Assembly (NCBI GenBank): GCA_020226215.1 | Contig: CM035235.1 | Location: 42,069,352 to 42,133,351, forward strand | Direction of reading: 5' to 3' | Length of the DNA: 64,000 nt | Source of the DNA: Sindora glabra | Taxonomy: Eukaryota > Streptophyta > Magnoliopsida > Fabales > Fabaceae | Part shown: in pieces, positions 1-13,415 of the stretch | Numbering within the stretch: position 1 is the first letter of the stretch | Layout: every line of letters starts with the position of its first letter | Made by a program: the position numbers and the translations under genes | The notes under the pieces: model-generated | Databases searched by the model: none | The model's input: the letters and a program-made list of their open reading frames with translations, nothing else | Told to the model about the DNA's origin: nothing

Positions 1-200
1 AAAAAAAGTTTCACAAATATTTATATTTAATATTAAATAAATAAAATAATTTTTTTATTTTAATATTTTATAACTATATTTTATGAAAAATATTTTTCAT
101 TAAAATAAATAGAGAAATAAATTGATTTTGAATTTTCATATCAAATTTTAAAACTCATAAATTTTTAAAGTTTTATAATTTATGTTTTATTTTACACAAA
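1..200. repeat. AT-rich MITE-like arm
   Basis: A stretch near 57-110 (TTTTAATATTTTATAACTAT and the A/T-rich bases after it) recurs in inverted form near 6060-6090 and in direct form near 62440-62550. This suggests one arm of a dispersed short element. No terminal inverted repeat or target duplication can be fixed because the window begins here. No coding potential. Confidence 0.35.
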
Positions 201-1183
201 ATATTAAAATTTGCTTTCATCCTCCATTTAAGCAACTGATTCGTTTATTTTAATAAAATTTTTATATAAAAATTATAATTTTTTATCCATAATATATGAA
301 GTGCAATTAGAGTTAAAAGGTATAATTCTTGAATTGAAAATATATAAGAAAATTGAAGGAGGATTATGAAATAGAAAATGACAAAAAGAAAGAAAATAAT
401 AAAAAGGAGATTGGACCAAACCACAAAGGAAAGAAAATTCTCTAAAGAAGCTAAACTACGAGGATAAGTGGGACATTTGACGGAAGAAGATGAGGGGGAC
501 TGCAGCGATATTCTATTATTTTCTAATAAAATAAAATAATTCCCTTGTTATGATATCACGGAACATAAATGTATCGCATTATAATTTGTCGATTCAATTG
601 TTATTATAGGATTGTCCATATATTTAGTAACATTACTTATAATAAATAAAAATTATTAAAATAAAATGTTAAATACTTTAATAATATTATATACATATTT
701 ATGTTGTTAATTATATTTTTCTCTATTTATTTAAATTTTATGAGTGATAATAAAAGAATGAATAATTCTAATAAATATGAAAATAAAAATTAATAAATGA
801 ATAAAATTTAAAAAATATAATAATTATTATTTTTATAAATAAAATATTAAATATTATATTTATTTCAAGCAAAACGATGACCAAAGTTAGATTTTATCGC
901 CCAAGTTATGCAATAGAATAGTAGCATAGATATTTGTTTCCTATTTTTTCCCAAGTTTTTATGATTCAAGCCCAAACAACAACGTCTCTTTTGGTTTTTC
1001 TGGGGTAAGGGCACGTACTAGCATTGCAATTGATGACAAGGTGGAATAATGGCCGTTGCATTTAAGTGAAATAGAAATCTTTTGAAGGACTATTAGGGAA
1101 AGAAACCGATAATGGTACAATAGGTAGACAGGTGTTAAGACTTTATTGGCTGAGATAGTCGGGGGTGGGTTGCCCTGAAAAAA
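201..1183. other. Non-coding AT-rich DNA
   Basis: No ORF with recognisable domains. About 400-510 and 950-1180 are less AT-rich and look like unique sequence, the second being the target of the CACTA insertion that follows. No exon structure could be supported. Confidence 0.5.
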
Positions 1184-1204
1184 CACTACAACAATTTGGG
1201 AAAA

Positions 1205-1750
1205 TATAGACGACAAAGTCTTGGCCGTCTGTACAGGCCTCTGGAAATTTTATTCTTTTTTTAAAAAAATTAAAAACCTATATGTCGTCTGTATAGATAG
1301 GGGCTATACAAACGACAAGTCATTTGTATAAATCTACTAAAATAGAAATTTGAGAGGACCTATATAGATGATATTGTAATCTGTGTAGCCCAATTCTATA
1401 CAAATTACATGTGTGATCTGTATAGGTTCAACCTATATAGATAATATTGTAGGATATATAGATGATACTGTGATCTGTATAGCATAGTTCTATATAGACC
1501 ACACATATGGTCTATATAACTTTAATCTATACAGACGATAATTGTCATCAGTATAAGTATTTTTAAAAAATTTTATTAAAAAAAAAAAACTCTATACAGA
1601 CAACAAGAAGTCATCTATATAGACCTTCGTCGTTTGTATAGAGTTCACATTTTCAGAAGCGGCAAAAATTTAGTGCGTTAAAATTTGAAAAATAATATAC
1701 ATGATCGAGGATACTTATACAGATGATAAATGTCGTTTGTATAGAGTTTG
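1205..1750. repeat. CACTA left subterminal repeats
   Basis: Degenerate copies of TCTATACAGACGAC and its complement GTCGTCTGTATAGA occur every few tens of bases in both orientations, so the stretch can fold into many short hairpins. The same motif fills the other end (3255-3580). Confidence 0.8.
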
Positions 1751-1999
1751 CTTATAAATTCTCGCTCAAGAGCCATTTTTTTCATTTTTCCTGTGTGCAA
1801 GTGGAGCTCTTTCTTGGTGGAGCACTTCCATGGAGTTCAAGTATGTTCTCTTTTTTTTTTTATTTTTTACCATCATTTTATAATTGTTTATTAATTCTTA
1901 TATTTATTTTATTATATATTCTGATTATATTGTGGCATTGTTGATAGAAATTTCTAATTATTGCTTTGCAATTTTAATCATGTATGTTAGAAAAATATA

Positions 2000-3050
2000 C
2001 ACAAAATTTTTTTAATAGTGTTGATATAATAAAATGTATAAACTATTAATTTTTATTATATAATATTATATAACTATTAAATAATAACATAAACTTTCAT
2101 TATATAAAACTATGTAAACTATTATGTAAATGTCTATAGACTATTATATAATGATATAAACTGGTATATAATATTATATAAACTATATTATAATGATATT
2201 TTTATATGAGAATGAAACTATAATTATATAAATGATTAACTTTATTACATAATATTATATAAATTATTATATGACACCAACTTTCATTATATAAAACTTT
2301 ATAAAGTATTATATAATTGTATATAAACTATTGTATAATGATATAAACTATTATATAATATTATGTAAATTATTATATAATGATGTAAACTTTAATTATA
2401 TACTATTATATAATATTATATAAACTACATCATAAAGATATTTTTATCTAAAAAAGTAAAATTATATAAGCAATTAACTTTATTATATTATATTAATTAA
2501 AGTATATCATAATAATATTTTTATATAAGAATGAAAGTAAAATTATATAAATTATTAACTTTATTATATAATATTATATAAACTATTATATAATTGTATA
2601 TAAACTATTGTATAATAATATAAATTGTTATATAATATTATGTAAATTGTTCTATAATGACATAAACTTTAGTTATGTACTATTATATAATATTGTATAA
2701 GCTATATTAAAATAATATTTTTATATAAGAATGAAATTAAAATTATATAAATTATTATATAATGACATGAACTTTCATTATAACATATTATGTAATTGTA
2801 TCTAAACTATTATATAATAATATAAATTGTTATGTAATATTATGTAAATTATTATATAATGATGTAAACTTTTATTACATATTATTATATAATAATATAT
2901 AAATTATAGCATAATGATATTTTTATATAAGAATGGACGTAAAATTACATAAACTTTTAACTTTTATCATATAATATTATAGCAATAATTATTTATTGAC
3001 ATAAACTTTCATTATATAAAAATTTTAGGTAATTGTATTTATATGTGTAT
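2000..3050. repeat. AT-rich minisatellite core of the CACTA element
   Basis: Irregular tandem units built from TATAATATTATATAAACT and ATGATATAAACTTT follow one another for about 1 kb with point changes and indels. There is no coding content. It looks like amplified filler that replaced the internal genes of the element. Confidence 0.7.
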
Positions 3051-3254
3051 ATAGAGATATATATTTATTTACATATATATATAAATATTTATATATCTAA
3101 AAACATATATATTTTGAAATAATTATTATATTTTTATTTTACATATATAAATTTAAATATTTTAATTAGATTTAAATTTTTTTGGTGATTATCATTCTTT
3201 AAATTATGAATACAAATTTTAATATATTAAAAAATTTATTTTTTTTAAATTTTA

Positions 3255-3580
3255 TAGGCTACACAAATGACATTATTATCTATATAGAGTGGATCTATAC
3301 AGACAACATTTGTGGTTTGTATAAATGTGGTCTGTATAGATCCAGGCTATACAAACTACAAATATCGTTTGTATAGGTCTAAGCTAAAAAGATGATAATC
3401 TAACCTATACAAATGACATTTGTTGTCTGTATAGTCTTGATCTATACAAACAAAAAAAAAAAATATCATCTGTATAAGTTGCAACATGATTCTATATAGA
3501 TGACAATATCATCTGTAATATCTACATAGACGACAAATGGGTCTATACAGATAACTTTTTATCATCTATATAGCCTTTTT
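3255..3580. repeat. CACTA right subterminal repeats
   Basis: Repeated GACGACAAAT, ATTTGTCGTCTGTATAG and relatives in both orientations, matching the left subterminal block in inverted arrangement. Confidence 0.8.
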
Positions 3581-3614
3581 TTGTAGTGAAAAGGTAGGGT
3601 GTTGTGTATTGTAA

Positions 3615-4085
3615 TCTCTCCCTTCAATATATTAGTCATTACCTACTATGCTATTATTAATTAGAACTTTTCTAATTAATAGGAGAAAACCTTTGTGCGA
3701 TTTTTCATTTTTTTAGAAAATTTTACAAATCCTCTAAAGTGCATCTTCTATTTAAAAAAATAAAGTGCATTATCAAAACTATTAATACAAAAATTAAAGG
3801 AGTAAATAATTAAAAATTTAAAAACTATTTTTTATTTATTATTATTTATAAAATTATAAGATTTTAATTTTATTATCAAAGGTTTTGATGATTGATTATG
3901 TATTTTATCCTTTAAAGTATAAGATACACTTTAAAGGAGCCCAATCCAAATTCTATATAGCCAAATAACAACAATTTAACATATTAGTCTTCAACTACTG
4001 CTAATATTATTAGAATTTGTAACTAATGGGAGAAAACCCCTTGAGATTTTTAACTTTTTTTTTTTTGGAAAATTCTAAATAGCTA
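3615..4085. repeat. Local direct duplication split by a MITE-like insert
   Basis: The sequence at about 3630-3730 (ATATTAGTC, TAATAGGAGAAAACC, TTTTTCATTTTTTTAGAAAA) recurs with changes at about 3978-4080. Between the copies lies a segment of about 208 bp (3731-3938) whose ends are imperfect inverted repeats: CCTCTAAAGTGCATCTTC at the left and the complement of TCCTTTAAAGTGTATCTTA at the right. No target duplication is clear. Confidence 0.5.
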
Positions 4086-4560
4086 ACACACTCTTCACAC
4101 CAGCTATCCAAATAGACACTGTCATATTTGAAATTATATGTGTGGACAAGTAGCAATGCAATATATATTAAAAGGGAGATTTAAAATTAGATTCCTAATA
4201 AATAAAAGATTGATAATTAAATATAATATAATGGAGTAAATTTATTATATTCAATCAAATAAATATATAAAATTTGAATAAATAAAAAAAATATAAAATT
4301 CAATTTTGAAACTCACATTCGGTTAATATTGTATTTCCGGTGGACCCGGAAGAAACTCATATGAGATAACAAAACTCATGATATAAATATATAACAATGA
4401 CTAATGGAAAGAAGACGCATTTGCTTATCTTCCTGGAATTTATTAAGATACCGGAGTAAATCAAAATTTAGAGGAAAATAATAAATATTAAATTCCTCCA
4501 ATTTATGTATAATAAGAACCTGCATAATAATAATTTCAGGTTTAATTACTCTGCTACTAT
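4081..4560. repeat. Diverged duplicate of 7065-7330
   Basis: Shared blocks in the same order include ATATTTGAAATTAT, the GAAGAC/GAAGATACATTT region and TTTATGTATAATAA against TGTATGTATAATAATAA. Non-coding; nature unknown. Confidence 0.35.
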
Positions 4561-5039
4561 TTATAATTTCATTAAAATCCTAGATAGATCTTTATAATTC
4601 GAAAGTTTGAGATTAAATTTTTATAATTATTTTTAATTTTAATTTTAGTTGACCAATGATCTCCTGTTATATTTTGTTAGTTTCGTTAGTGATTGACCCA
4701 TAGGAATAACAAATTAGTTATAATTGATGAAGTAAGGGGCATGTGATTCTAAATTTTCTTTTAAAAATAAAATAATTTCATATAGTACAATAATTTTATC
4801 TATGTTATTTGTTACATAAAACACAAATGCAAATGGTGTATTATCTTTTCAAAAATTATCAGTAAGTTACATTTTTAAAAAAATTATTGTTCATACCAAT
4901 TACTAACAGAATATAATTAGAAAGTGAATGAAAGTATCAAACTAGAAACAGAGAGTAAGTATAATAATTTAATCACGAACTTTGCAATTATAAATGCATA
5001 ATTAAAAATTGGGTAAAACTGTAAGGAGGAAAACTAATT
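4561..5039. other. Non-coding AT-rich DNA
   Basis: Nothing recognisable beyond A/T-rich sequence. Confidence 0.5.
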
Positions 5040-5040
5040 T

Positions 5041-5215
5041 AAATAAACAGCAGTACTATTGAACCCAAAATCATGTGGCGAATACAATGGCTGATTCATT
5101 GTAGACGTCGAATTTTGTTGCATATAAAGTCCATCCATGAAATCAAGGATCTCAAATAAAGTCTATAATTTTTCGGCATCAGATTTCGGTGCTTTTGCGG
5201 GGTCACTTAGTATTT
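5041..5215 (-). other. Possible 3' terminal exon or gene fragment
   Basis: Read on the minus strand, this less AT-rich stretch gives an open frame that includes SDPAKAPKSDAEKL, then a TAG, then TLFEILDFMDGLYMQQ, MNQPLYSPHDFGF and NSTAVYLN before a stop near 5038. The TAG could belong to a splice acceptor (TTATAG) just before the second part, or could be a nonsense mutation. I do not recognise the family. Amino acid usage looks protein-like rather than like a random AT-rich translation. No upstream exons were found. Confidence 0.25.
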
Positions 5216-5457
5216 TCCTTAAATAAAAAATGTAGTTCTTGTTGCAAGCTTGGAATTCCATTAAAAGATTATATAGGGAGTATACATTAAAAAAATATCA
5301 GACATACTAATCCATATGGTGTAATTAAAAGAAGATTCTTTATTTTTGAAATTAAGAGCCTAATTATTAAAAAGATAATCATTTTTTATATCCATAGTAG
5401 AATTAATAAAAGATTAAGCCCCCATCCAAAAGAAATGGCAGCCAATTAAAATTTTTA

Positions 5458-5458
<1 letters not shown>

Positions 5459-5489
<31 letters not shown>
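5459..5489. repeat. (TA)n(CA)n microsatellite
   Basis: Compound dinucleotide repeat: TA units to about 5474, then CA units. Confidence 0.9.
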
Positions 5490-6572
5490 CTATTATGTAA
5501 ATTTAAATTGATATTTCAAGTTAAAAAAGATGACATAAACGGATAATGCATCATGCGAACAAGCTACTGAGAAAATAATATACAATAACGAAATTTGAAC
5601 TTATTTTTATCGTACTATTTGACTCATCACTAATCCATCAACTTAATACGAAGCTATATTCTTGTTTTCATATACAAATGGAAAATGAAAGAATAAACAT
5701 TATAACTGGGTTTGTGTGGTTGACTTGTAAAAACAGGGCAGTACCTCAGTACTTGATTCATGCATGTTGATTTTTATGTATTAAAAAACGTTTTGTACAA
5801 ATAGGTATTCTAGTGGTGGAGGATGTAATTTCTGATAATATCGTATTCTACTATAATCGTATTTGTCAATGAAGTTGGTGCTGATGGGGAAGCATTATTT
5901 GCTTCAAGCTTGGTATTTTGCACAGACTTAGCCATGGCACATCGTCATTTCTACAGAAAAGAAATTGTCATTTTACAATTCCATGCTTTTACCTAACTTG
6001 ATACTTAATTTGTTTAAAAGGAAAACATTTTTTAAGGAATAATTTCATTTTATTTATACGTATAGTTATAAAATATTAAAAATAATGAAAGATGTTTATT
6101 TGTATAAGGTTAAACATAAAGAGTGTGACAAAAATAACATCATTTATTTCAAAAAGAATGTTGTTTTCCATTATTATTATTATCATGACACCATACATAT
6201 TTTTTTAATTATCAGAAATATAGGTGGCATAATGTTCCTTATTTTTTACGCAAAAAAATAAAACTTTTTTATGAAGAACATCTTCCAACAGAACAAATTT
6301 TTTTTTTTCCATTATTAGAAATTCAGCTTAACCCCAGGTTTATTGCAAAGTTAGTTGGTTTGGTATACTATATAAAAAAATATTTTAAATAACATAATGC
6401 AGGAGTATACATATATGTAACTATTTTTCAATTTTACAACGTTTCTTTCCTCTTGACCAGAGGTTCAAAACCCATGAAATTATCAAACTAAAGATAACTT
6501 ATCGTGTTATCTTATTTCCATAAAAATTCATGCTAAGTTTTGTAATCGAGATAGAGAACTCTAATTGAAAAG

Positions 6573-6573
<1 letters not shown>
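5490..6573. other. Non-coding AT-rich DNA with a MITE-like patch
   Basis: Around 6030-6110 the sequence is the reverse complement of the repeat seen near 57-110 and 62440-62550. Apart from that I see no gene, RNA or defined element. Confidence 0.4.
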
Positions 6574-6620
<47 letters not shown>

Positions 6621-6637
6621 ATATATATGTATATATG
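6574..6637. repeat. (AT)n microsatellite with ATGT interruptions
   Basis: Long AT dinucleotide run that changes to TATATG-type units at its right end. Confidence 0.9.
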
Positions 6638-8599
6638 CACTATTTTATAATGCTTCCGTTATTATCTCATAAAAATCATGTGAAATTATTTCTGAAAACC
6701 GGCAGTAAACGCTTTTTTATATATCATATATATGGCAGATAATATAATTTCTTTTTTTTTAATTTCTAATAAAAAATTTATCTATCATCTATCATCATTA
6801 TCATCACAATTTTTTTTAGAATTTGTAATTTATGGAATTTTTTTTTTGAAATTTTCACTTTTGTTTGAAGAAATTCTAAGTAGCAAATGCTATTTAGAAA
6901 GGAAAATACTTTATGTCTCAATAAACAAGACCCGAACTAATTCCGAAAAAAAAAAAGTGATTTATCTGCCATCTATTTAGCAGTGCATTTTGTGCCACAT
7001 TTAATTTCAACGGTAATGTTTGTTTGGGACATTCTTTTCAGCACAATCCATCGGGTAATATAGCATTACTGTTTAGAAAAGCTAATCCAAATACACTTTG
7101 TTATATTTGAAATTATCTTGTGATCCAAACAAAATGCGTTGTGCCCGAATAAGCATAGGATAGAACTGCCTAAGATATCATAAATCTCATGTCACAAACA
7201 TACAGTAATAGAAGGAAGATACATTTATTTAACTAGTTCGAATTTATTGTTGAGATGTTGAAGTAAATTAAATTCTAAAAGAAAATAGAAATATTTCTTC
7301 AATGTATGTATAATAATAATAATCTATTTAAGAAGAAATGGGAAATCATCATTGAAAAAATTATTGGAGAACTAATACCGGTATCATTGAGGTCTTCAAT
7401 GGCTTAATCTTGGACTGGATCCTTATTTTGTTTAGCCTTCTCAAAATCTCTATAGAGGAATAAATTGACCAAAACAATAGAAAATTTCAGACAACTTTAA
7501 TTAAGTAGGAATTTGGCGGAAATATGTTGAAGAAACTATGTTCGACAATTACAAAGAAGAAAGATGTTACAATGGAACACATTACCCCAAATGTCCAAAT
7601 ATTAGATAAGAAAGAATAACAAACACATTTGTAAGCAAGTAATATCCATAATAGTTTTTAGATTTTAATATTTCTATCTAACAAAAAGATACATCCATCA
7701 TATAGATAGAATAAAATTAAAATTTTCATCTCCGCAATAAAGATGGTAGCTCCAATTCAAATCTTTCCATAGATAGCTTTGTTGCTATCATATAATTTAA
7801 GATTTTCATAAAAAGTATATCCATCAAAATAAGATGCCGTTATTAGCGGTCAAGTATTAAATGTATAAAGTACATACATAACAAAAATGTATATAGTCAT
7901 GCTGTCAAAAAATAATAATAAAGAAAGTTGAAAATATAAAGTTATACAACCACTAGAGTAATAGTTCTCCCCTTAAATTTACAATATCAATTTATTGATT
8001 TGTAGAAAATAAAGATTAAAATAAAGAGGGAGCCATTTATGTATTTATTTGATTCATAAATTGTTAATTATGATGAATAACTAATCTCTGAGCATGTTAT
8101 TAATCAATCCATACGTGTTTTTGAATTCTATAACCTCAAATAAGTGCACATCTAATAGGACCTTAGATGAATTCCATGGATATGTATGTATGTTATCTTC
8201 TAAGGATTAGAGTTCATTTTCATTACCTTTTTCTTTTAATCATTTGTTTAATTTTTAGTGAATTGTGTTGGGCCATGGGAGTGTAGGCTCTTTTTCTTGT
8301 CAAGAATATTGAGTCTATTAGGAATGTACAAAACAAATTGAGAAAAAAAATTATGCATAGTCCATAGATTGTCCATTCTAGTCCATGTGGACTCGTGGAT
8401 CCAATGGATTAGACTATTTTGGATTTGCAGTTAAATGGATTCTAATTTTGAGGTTCCTAGTCCATATCTTTTATTTTTATAAATTTTAAATTTGTCAATA
8501 GACTTAAATCCATTCAATGGTTCAATAAGTAGTGGACCTAGGGGTTGATGGATAAATGTTGTAAAACTTGAATGTACAATCTATTAGCAACTAATCTAC
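6638..8599. other. Non-coding AT-rich DNA
   Basis: Contains the diverged duplicate of 4081-4560 (about 7065-7330). At 8340-8560 there is a C/G-richer patch with repeated TCCATTCAATGG-like words. No supported gene. Confidence 0.45.
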
Positions 8600-9800
8600 T
8601 TAATTAGGGCATGAAGCTCCTCCTGCTATTATTGCAATTGCTATTCCACCTATAAGTGTTACTCCTCTTTTACTATAGTTCTACCTCTTAATCTGTATTG
8701 AGTTTTGTGCCATATCATTGGCAATGCTCACTCCAAGGTCCTCTAAATTAGCTTGTTAATGTTCTACGAGATGGCATCTTGATGGGATGAAGCAGTAGCT
8801 TAAGCTAAAATCATGTATGAAACCCTAAATGTGGTAGAAATGCTCCTTAAATCCTAAAGTTGCAATAAAGATATTATTCTTTCTAATTGGCTCAAACTTA
8901 TCCCAAAAGGCCTACTATATGAAATAAAAGCTTCAAAACCAAATAATACTTTTTGATTTTATTCTAAACACTTGCATTCCTTTTCACACTGACTTAACTT
9001 TTTAAGGTTGTGTATTACCGTTGGTTGTTCACTTTGTCTTTCTTCCATAACTTTATATGAGAAATGAAAAATGCCTCATTCTTATCTTCACCTTTAGCTT
9101 TAGCGCACCTTTTAGCTAATAACACCTTCTCCAGCTTCTAGTAGTGTCCTCAGGAGATCATGTATGGATATATATTCTTCCTTTATCTCTCTTGGTTGGA
9201 CATACTTAACTCCTTGTGATGAAAGGACTTATTAGTTCATAAGTATAAATGATATATAGAAAAAGACATGTTAACTCTAGTCAATTTAATTCCATCACTA
9301 AGTCAAGTTTATTTTTCTTAAGACTGATGCATTCACATCTTAATATTATCTTGAAGTCCTTCCATAGGGTTGTCACGTATGATAGTACTTGTTTTGCATA
9401 TTTGTGGAGTGTTTGGAATATGGAAAAAGCTTTACAAGAGAAAAATACATATGAAAAATTAGATATATATGATTATGTTACAAATATAGTTTTTCATATA
9501 TATAGCACAAAGATATCCAAATCAAGTATGCAAACCAAGACCTCAACTTAAATATTATCCTTCAATTCTATGGGGACTTTCTTCCAAAAAGTGTAAGATA
9601 TTGATACTTTGCACCATGCTACCACTTTAACATAACTAGCATATACCGATCCATTTTTTCCTTTTGGTTACCTTTTTGAACTTAACATATAATTTCTCAC
9701 TCCTAGCTTGCATTGTAGAAATGACCTTCAAAGTTATAAGATCCTTTCTGTTTCCTTAGGTGAAGGTAGTTGTCTCTTCAAAAGGATTCTTATTCTAGAT
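8600..9800. other. Unassigned degenerate region, possibly old coding debris
   Basis: Base composition is less AT-rich. The minus strand gives short protein-like runs such as LEDLGVSIANDMAQ (near 8740), VKYVQPREIKEEYISIHD (near 9200) and MQARSEKLYVKFKKVTKRK (near 9700), each ended by stops or frame changes. No domain is recognisable. It may be a decayed retroelement or gene, but I cannot assign it. Confidence 0.25.
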
Positions 9801-10539
9801 TTTTCCAAAAAAAAAAAAAATTAGTGTCAATCATGTGCAATAATATATAGGAAAAGTTATAGATTGACATTATAAACAAAATAATAAATATATGATTGGT
9901 CCTTATAACAAATATTGCACTTAATTACATAGCGAAGCACATAACTTACATAATAAGCAACTGAACTAATATTATATTAGTGATTATACTTTACAAACTC
10001 CTCCACTAATTTATATAACCATAAAATAAATTGGAATCTTTGAAATAAATAATAAATCTAATGCCCTAAAATGACAATGATAACATACATTGGCAAGGGC
10101 ATGGAGTAAAAATGGTGGAGACATCACCATTTATCTTGAGTGCTTTTAAACTCTAAAGTGTAACCAAACATAACATATAATATAAGCATAAACTTAATGA
10201 TGAATGGAGTTATCACAATGTCACTATACATTGATATCATAACTAGACAAAGCCAAACTTGATCACTTAATATTACAAAATGTAATGAAAATGAGTGAGG
10301 AAACCATATCTAAAAAAATTGTTGATGACTTTAACAAGCATGAAGGTAACTCTAAATATAGAAGAGAATATGGCAGAGGTTTGGGACTCACTAGAAAAAA
10401 TTTGATAACGAAAGTGATTATTAGAAAAATAGGTTTTAAAAAGCAAGAGTGATGTGAAGCAAAGGACCAAATCAATGTTAAGCAATGAAAACATTTACAC
10501 ATTGATTTTCTATTTGATAAGTAATGTATTAATTAAATG
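9801..10539. other. Non-coding AT-rich DNA
   Basis: Poly-A near 9808; otherwise featureless A/T-rich DNA with only short chance frames. Confidence 0.45.
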
Positions 10540-12244
10540 ACATTGGACTAATATGAAATACACTTATAAAGTTAGGAGCATATTTACAAAAAATATCACT
10601 AAATCATCAATTTCAACATTAATTTTTTTAACAAATTGGCATTCTAGCTTTCAAAGATAATAGTTCATATTCACTTTTAATGTCAATTACATAAAGAACT
10701 AACATCTTAAGGTCATGTACATTTTCAAACATGATGATCATGACCAAAATGATATTAGTTATCAATGTAACCATTGTATTAAATTTTCCATGAGTTTTAA
10801 AAATATCATTGTGTCAAAATGGACATGGGTTGTTTTGGATAACTATTGTCTTATTAGTCTCAATAATTTTAAAAATGTCATCACATTGACATCAATGTCA
10901 ATTTATCCATTGACCGTTGTTCATTCACCAACATAGAATTGTAATTCTATAGTAGTATTGGTTAGTATATCTTAAATTTTTTTTAATAATTTCAAAAATG
11001 TCATCGCATTCAGATGGACATCAATTGATTTTAGCACTAATGGCTTAAATAACCTTTAAATATCATGCATTATAACATTAATTAAGCAAAAAATTGAAGA
11101 TTTTGGTTTCTTAATAATTTAAAAAATGTCATTGCATTTAAATATACATTAGTTATATTTATAACTCATTATCTTAATTCTTCAAATAATTTCATAAATA
11201 TTGCCACATCAAAATAAAATTTAGTGTTAACATTGACTGACATCTATCCATTGACATAGATAAGTAATTATATAGTAATGACTACTATGGAATTGTGGAT
11301 ACATGTTAGGTGTTTAGCGAATTACATATTGGTTTTCTACTGACATCTAGTCGAGTGTTATTATAAATATATTATGATATTGGCTATATAATCAATGTGA
11401 AAAGCACAAATAACATTAGTTTTTGTATTTTAGAATACTTCCTACTACACTATTTCTAATTTGAAATATATATAGAACCTTTAAGTAAAACACAATGGTT
11501 TAATTTTAAAATACATATACACTTTAAATAAAATAAAATGCAATGTAATACCATATTGGTTCTATTAAATAATCGATGTTATATGACCCTCTAATAAAAA
11601 CCCACATCCCTTTATACATTACTTCCATTCTATAAAACTTCTTAAAAAACTTTCTACTACATTATTCCTAATATGAAATACAAACAAAATCCCTAGATGA
11701 AACATAATACTCAATTTTTTAATTGCACACGCACCTCAAATGAAATAGAAAGCAATGTATATTTCATATTACAGTACACATTCCTATATTCAGCAAATGC
11801 ACCATATAATAGTTCAAGATTTTTCCCATCACATTAATTCCATGTTAACATAGCATTAAATAAAACCTCAAGGTTTATATTGATGAATGTTAGCAAACAA
11901 TCAAGCCATTTAAAATTGTAGGCAAAAAAAAAAAGCCAATGCAAATATTTAGATATTAGTGGCTATTTAAAAGTTTTAGAAATAAAAAAAAAGTTTATTA
12001 GTGAGAGCAAAATTACTTTCTAATTTGTTATAGATATTTTTCTATTAGAGAATATTTAAATCATTGTTTATACACTTCTCTCACATAAAATTTGCATTAA
12101 CCATAAAGAGACAATAAATGAAATATAAACTAACAAGCAAGCAATTATGTATAACTTTAGCAATGATGACATTGGTGCCTTGAAATTATGATAGCAAATT
12201 TATTTGGAAAGATTGTCAATTTGTATCCTTTCATTATGATTTTT

Positions 12245-12480
12245 TTACACATAAAACTCCTTCAAATTGCCATCATGATTAACAAAATTTAGTCCAAATG
12301 AGAAAAGAAGTGTGTTGTCAATATTAGTAGTTATGTCTTCTTCATTTCCATTACCAACAATTTGCCACTTCCCTTGAAGAATTATAAACCACTTATTATT
12401 AATTGGGTGTGTCATGTAAAAACTTGTTTTGCTTGCATTTCCATCTGGCACATAAAGAATTTGTTCTAATATGGAATCAT
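12245..12480 (-). pseudogene. TNP2 transposase C-terminal fragment (DUF4216-like)
   Basis: The minus frame reads YMTHPINNKWFIILQGK, then QIVGNGNEEDI and NHDGNLKEFYV. This is the region after the QVFYV motif in plant CACTA transposases and matches the better preserved copies at 35340-35560 and 53200-53430. Only about 70 residues are continuous. The central transposase is missing between here and 14033. Not a functional gene. Confidence 0.6.
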
Positions 12481-13137
12481 CACACTATTATAGAAATGTG
12501 TTTTGATATTGGTCAATTGACATTAGTTAAATAGAAAATTAATGTATATAATAATACAATGACATTCTTATAAATACAAGTAACATAATAATTGGAATAA
12601 AGAATTAATGTCATAAAAGCTTTTTACATTAGTTATTAAAGAACTAATATCAAAAGGAAGGGAAATAATTAGTTTGGAAAATTAGGATATATTTAACATG
12701 TTGATTTTATGTAAAACTAATGTGATAACAACCTTTCATGTCAATTATTTAAAAACATTGAAAAAGAGGGGGAAAATTAATTCAGAAAATTAAGATATAA
12801 TTAATATATCAGCTTTTTTTAAAATCAACATCTAAAGTAACGCAACCACTAGTTTTCAAAAACAAAATCACCTAAGTCCTTAGTTTTATATAAATAATTG
12901 ATATCTTTTCCTCCTATGAGATTTTATATATCAATTTATAAAATAACCAATGCCTAAAGTTATAAAAGTAAAAATATTTTTGCTCCATAAACAAAGCAAG
13001 TTTTTTTTCCTCATTATCAATTTTACTTTTCCATTTTTTGTTTCTAAGCTCATTTTCTGTCTCCATGCAAGTCCTTTTGCAAAACATTATATCCCAAACC
13101 ATCCTCCATTACACATTGGTAAGCTACTAGTCCTTCT

Positions 13138-13415
13138 TTAACTAACATCAAGCATGAAGTGGGTTCAAAACATAAAGGGTTTCTTTCTTACTTTTATTTC
13201 TCATATTTTGTTTCATCCATTACTCTAATTTTTTCCTTAGATTTTTTAATAGATTTTTAAAAGATCTTTGTTAGTGAGCTATCAATATTCTTTCAACTAG
13301 CATCAAGTATGAAGTAGGTTAAAAATATAAGAGGTTTCTTTCTTATTTTTATTTTTTAAATTTTCGTCTATTCCATTTTTTTTCATTTTTTGCTTAGATT
13401 TTTTTCAAGAGATTT
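13138..13415. repeat. Tandem duplication inside E1
   Basis: Two diverged units about 158 bp apart start with AACTAACATCAAGCATGAAG and AACTAGCATCAAGTATGAAG. Both continue through GTTTCTTTCTTA and CTTAGATTTTTT. Confidence 0.6.

Larger units (their letters stand above)
1184..3588. mobile_element. Non-autonomous CACTA (En/Spm) element
   Basis: The element starts CACTACAA (1184) and ends TTGTAGTG (3588), the inverted CACTA terminus. It is flanked on both sides by AAA, as expected for a 3-bp target duplication, though this lies in an A-run. Both ends carry many direct and inverted copies of a motif close to CTATACAGACGACAA, which is the subterminal repeat architecture of CACTA elements and a likely transposase binding site. 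There is no TNP2 or TNPA coding sequence inside; the core is AT-rich minisatellite DNA. A TATA-like TATAAAT at about 1753-1758 and a possible splice donor after GAGTTCAA (about 1841) may be what remains of the autonomous parent's promoter and first exon. Confidence 0.85.

Noticed and set aside
1723..1944. Plus-strand ORF in the CACTA element
   Set aside because: Runs from subterminal repeats into a T-rich tract. It does not resemble a transposase; a spliced leader is the better reading of this part.
10263..10502. Two overlapping minus-strand ORFs
   Set aside because: Hydrophobic, F/L/S-rich frames typical of chance translation of A-rich plus strand; no start context or domain.
12848..12853. 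CACTAG as a possible CACTA terminus in E1
   Set aside because: No matching inverted end or target repeat, and the subterminal-like words lie on the wrong side.
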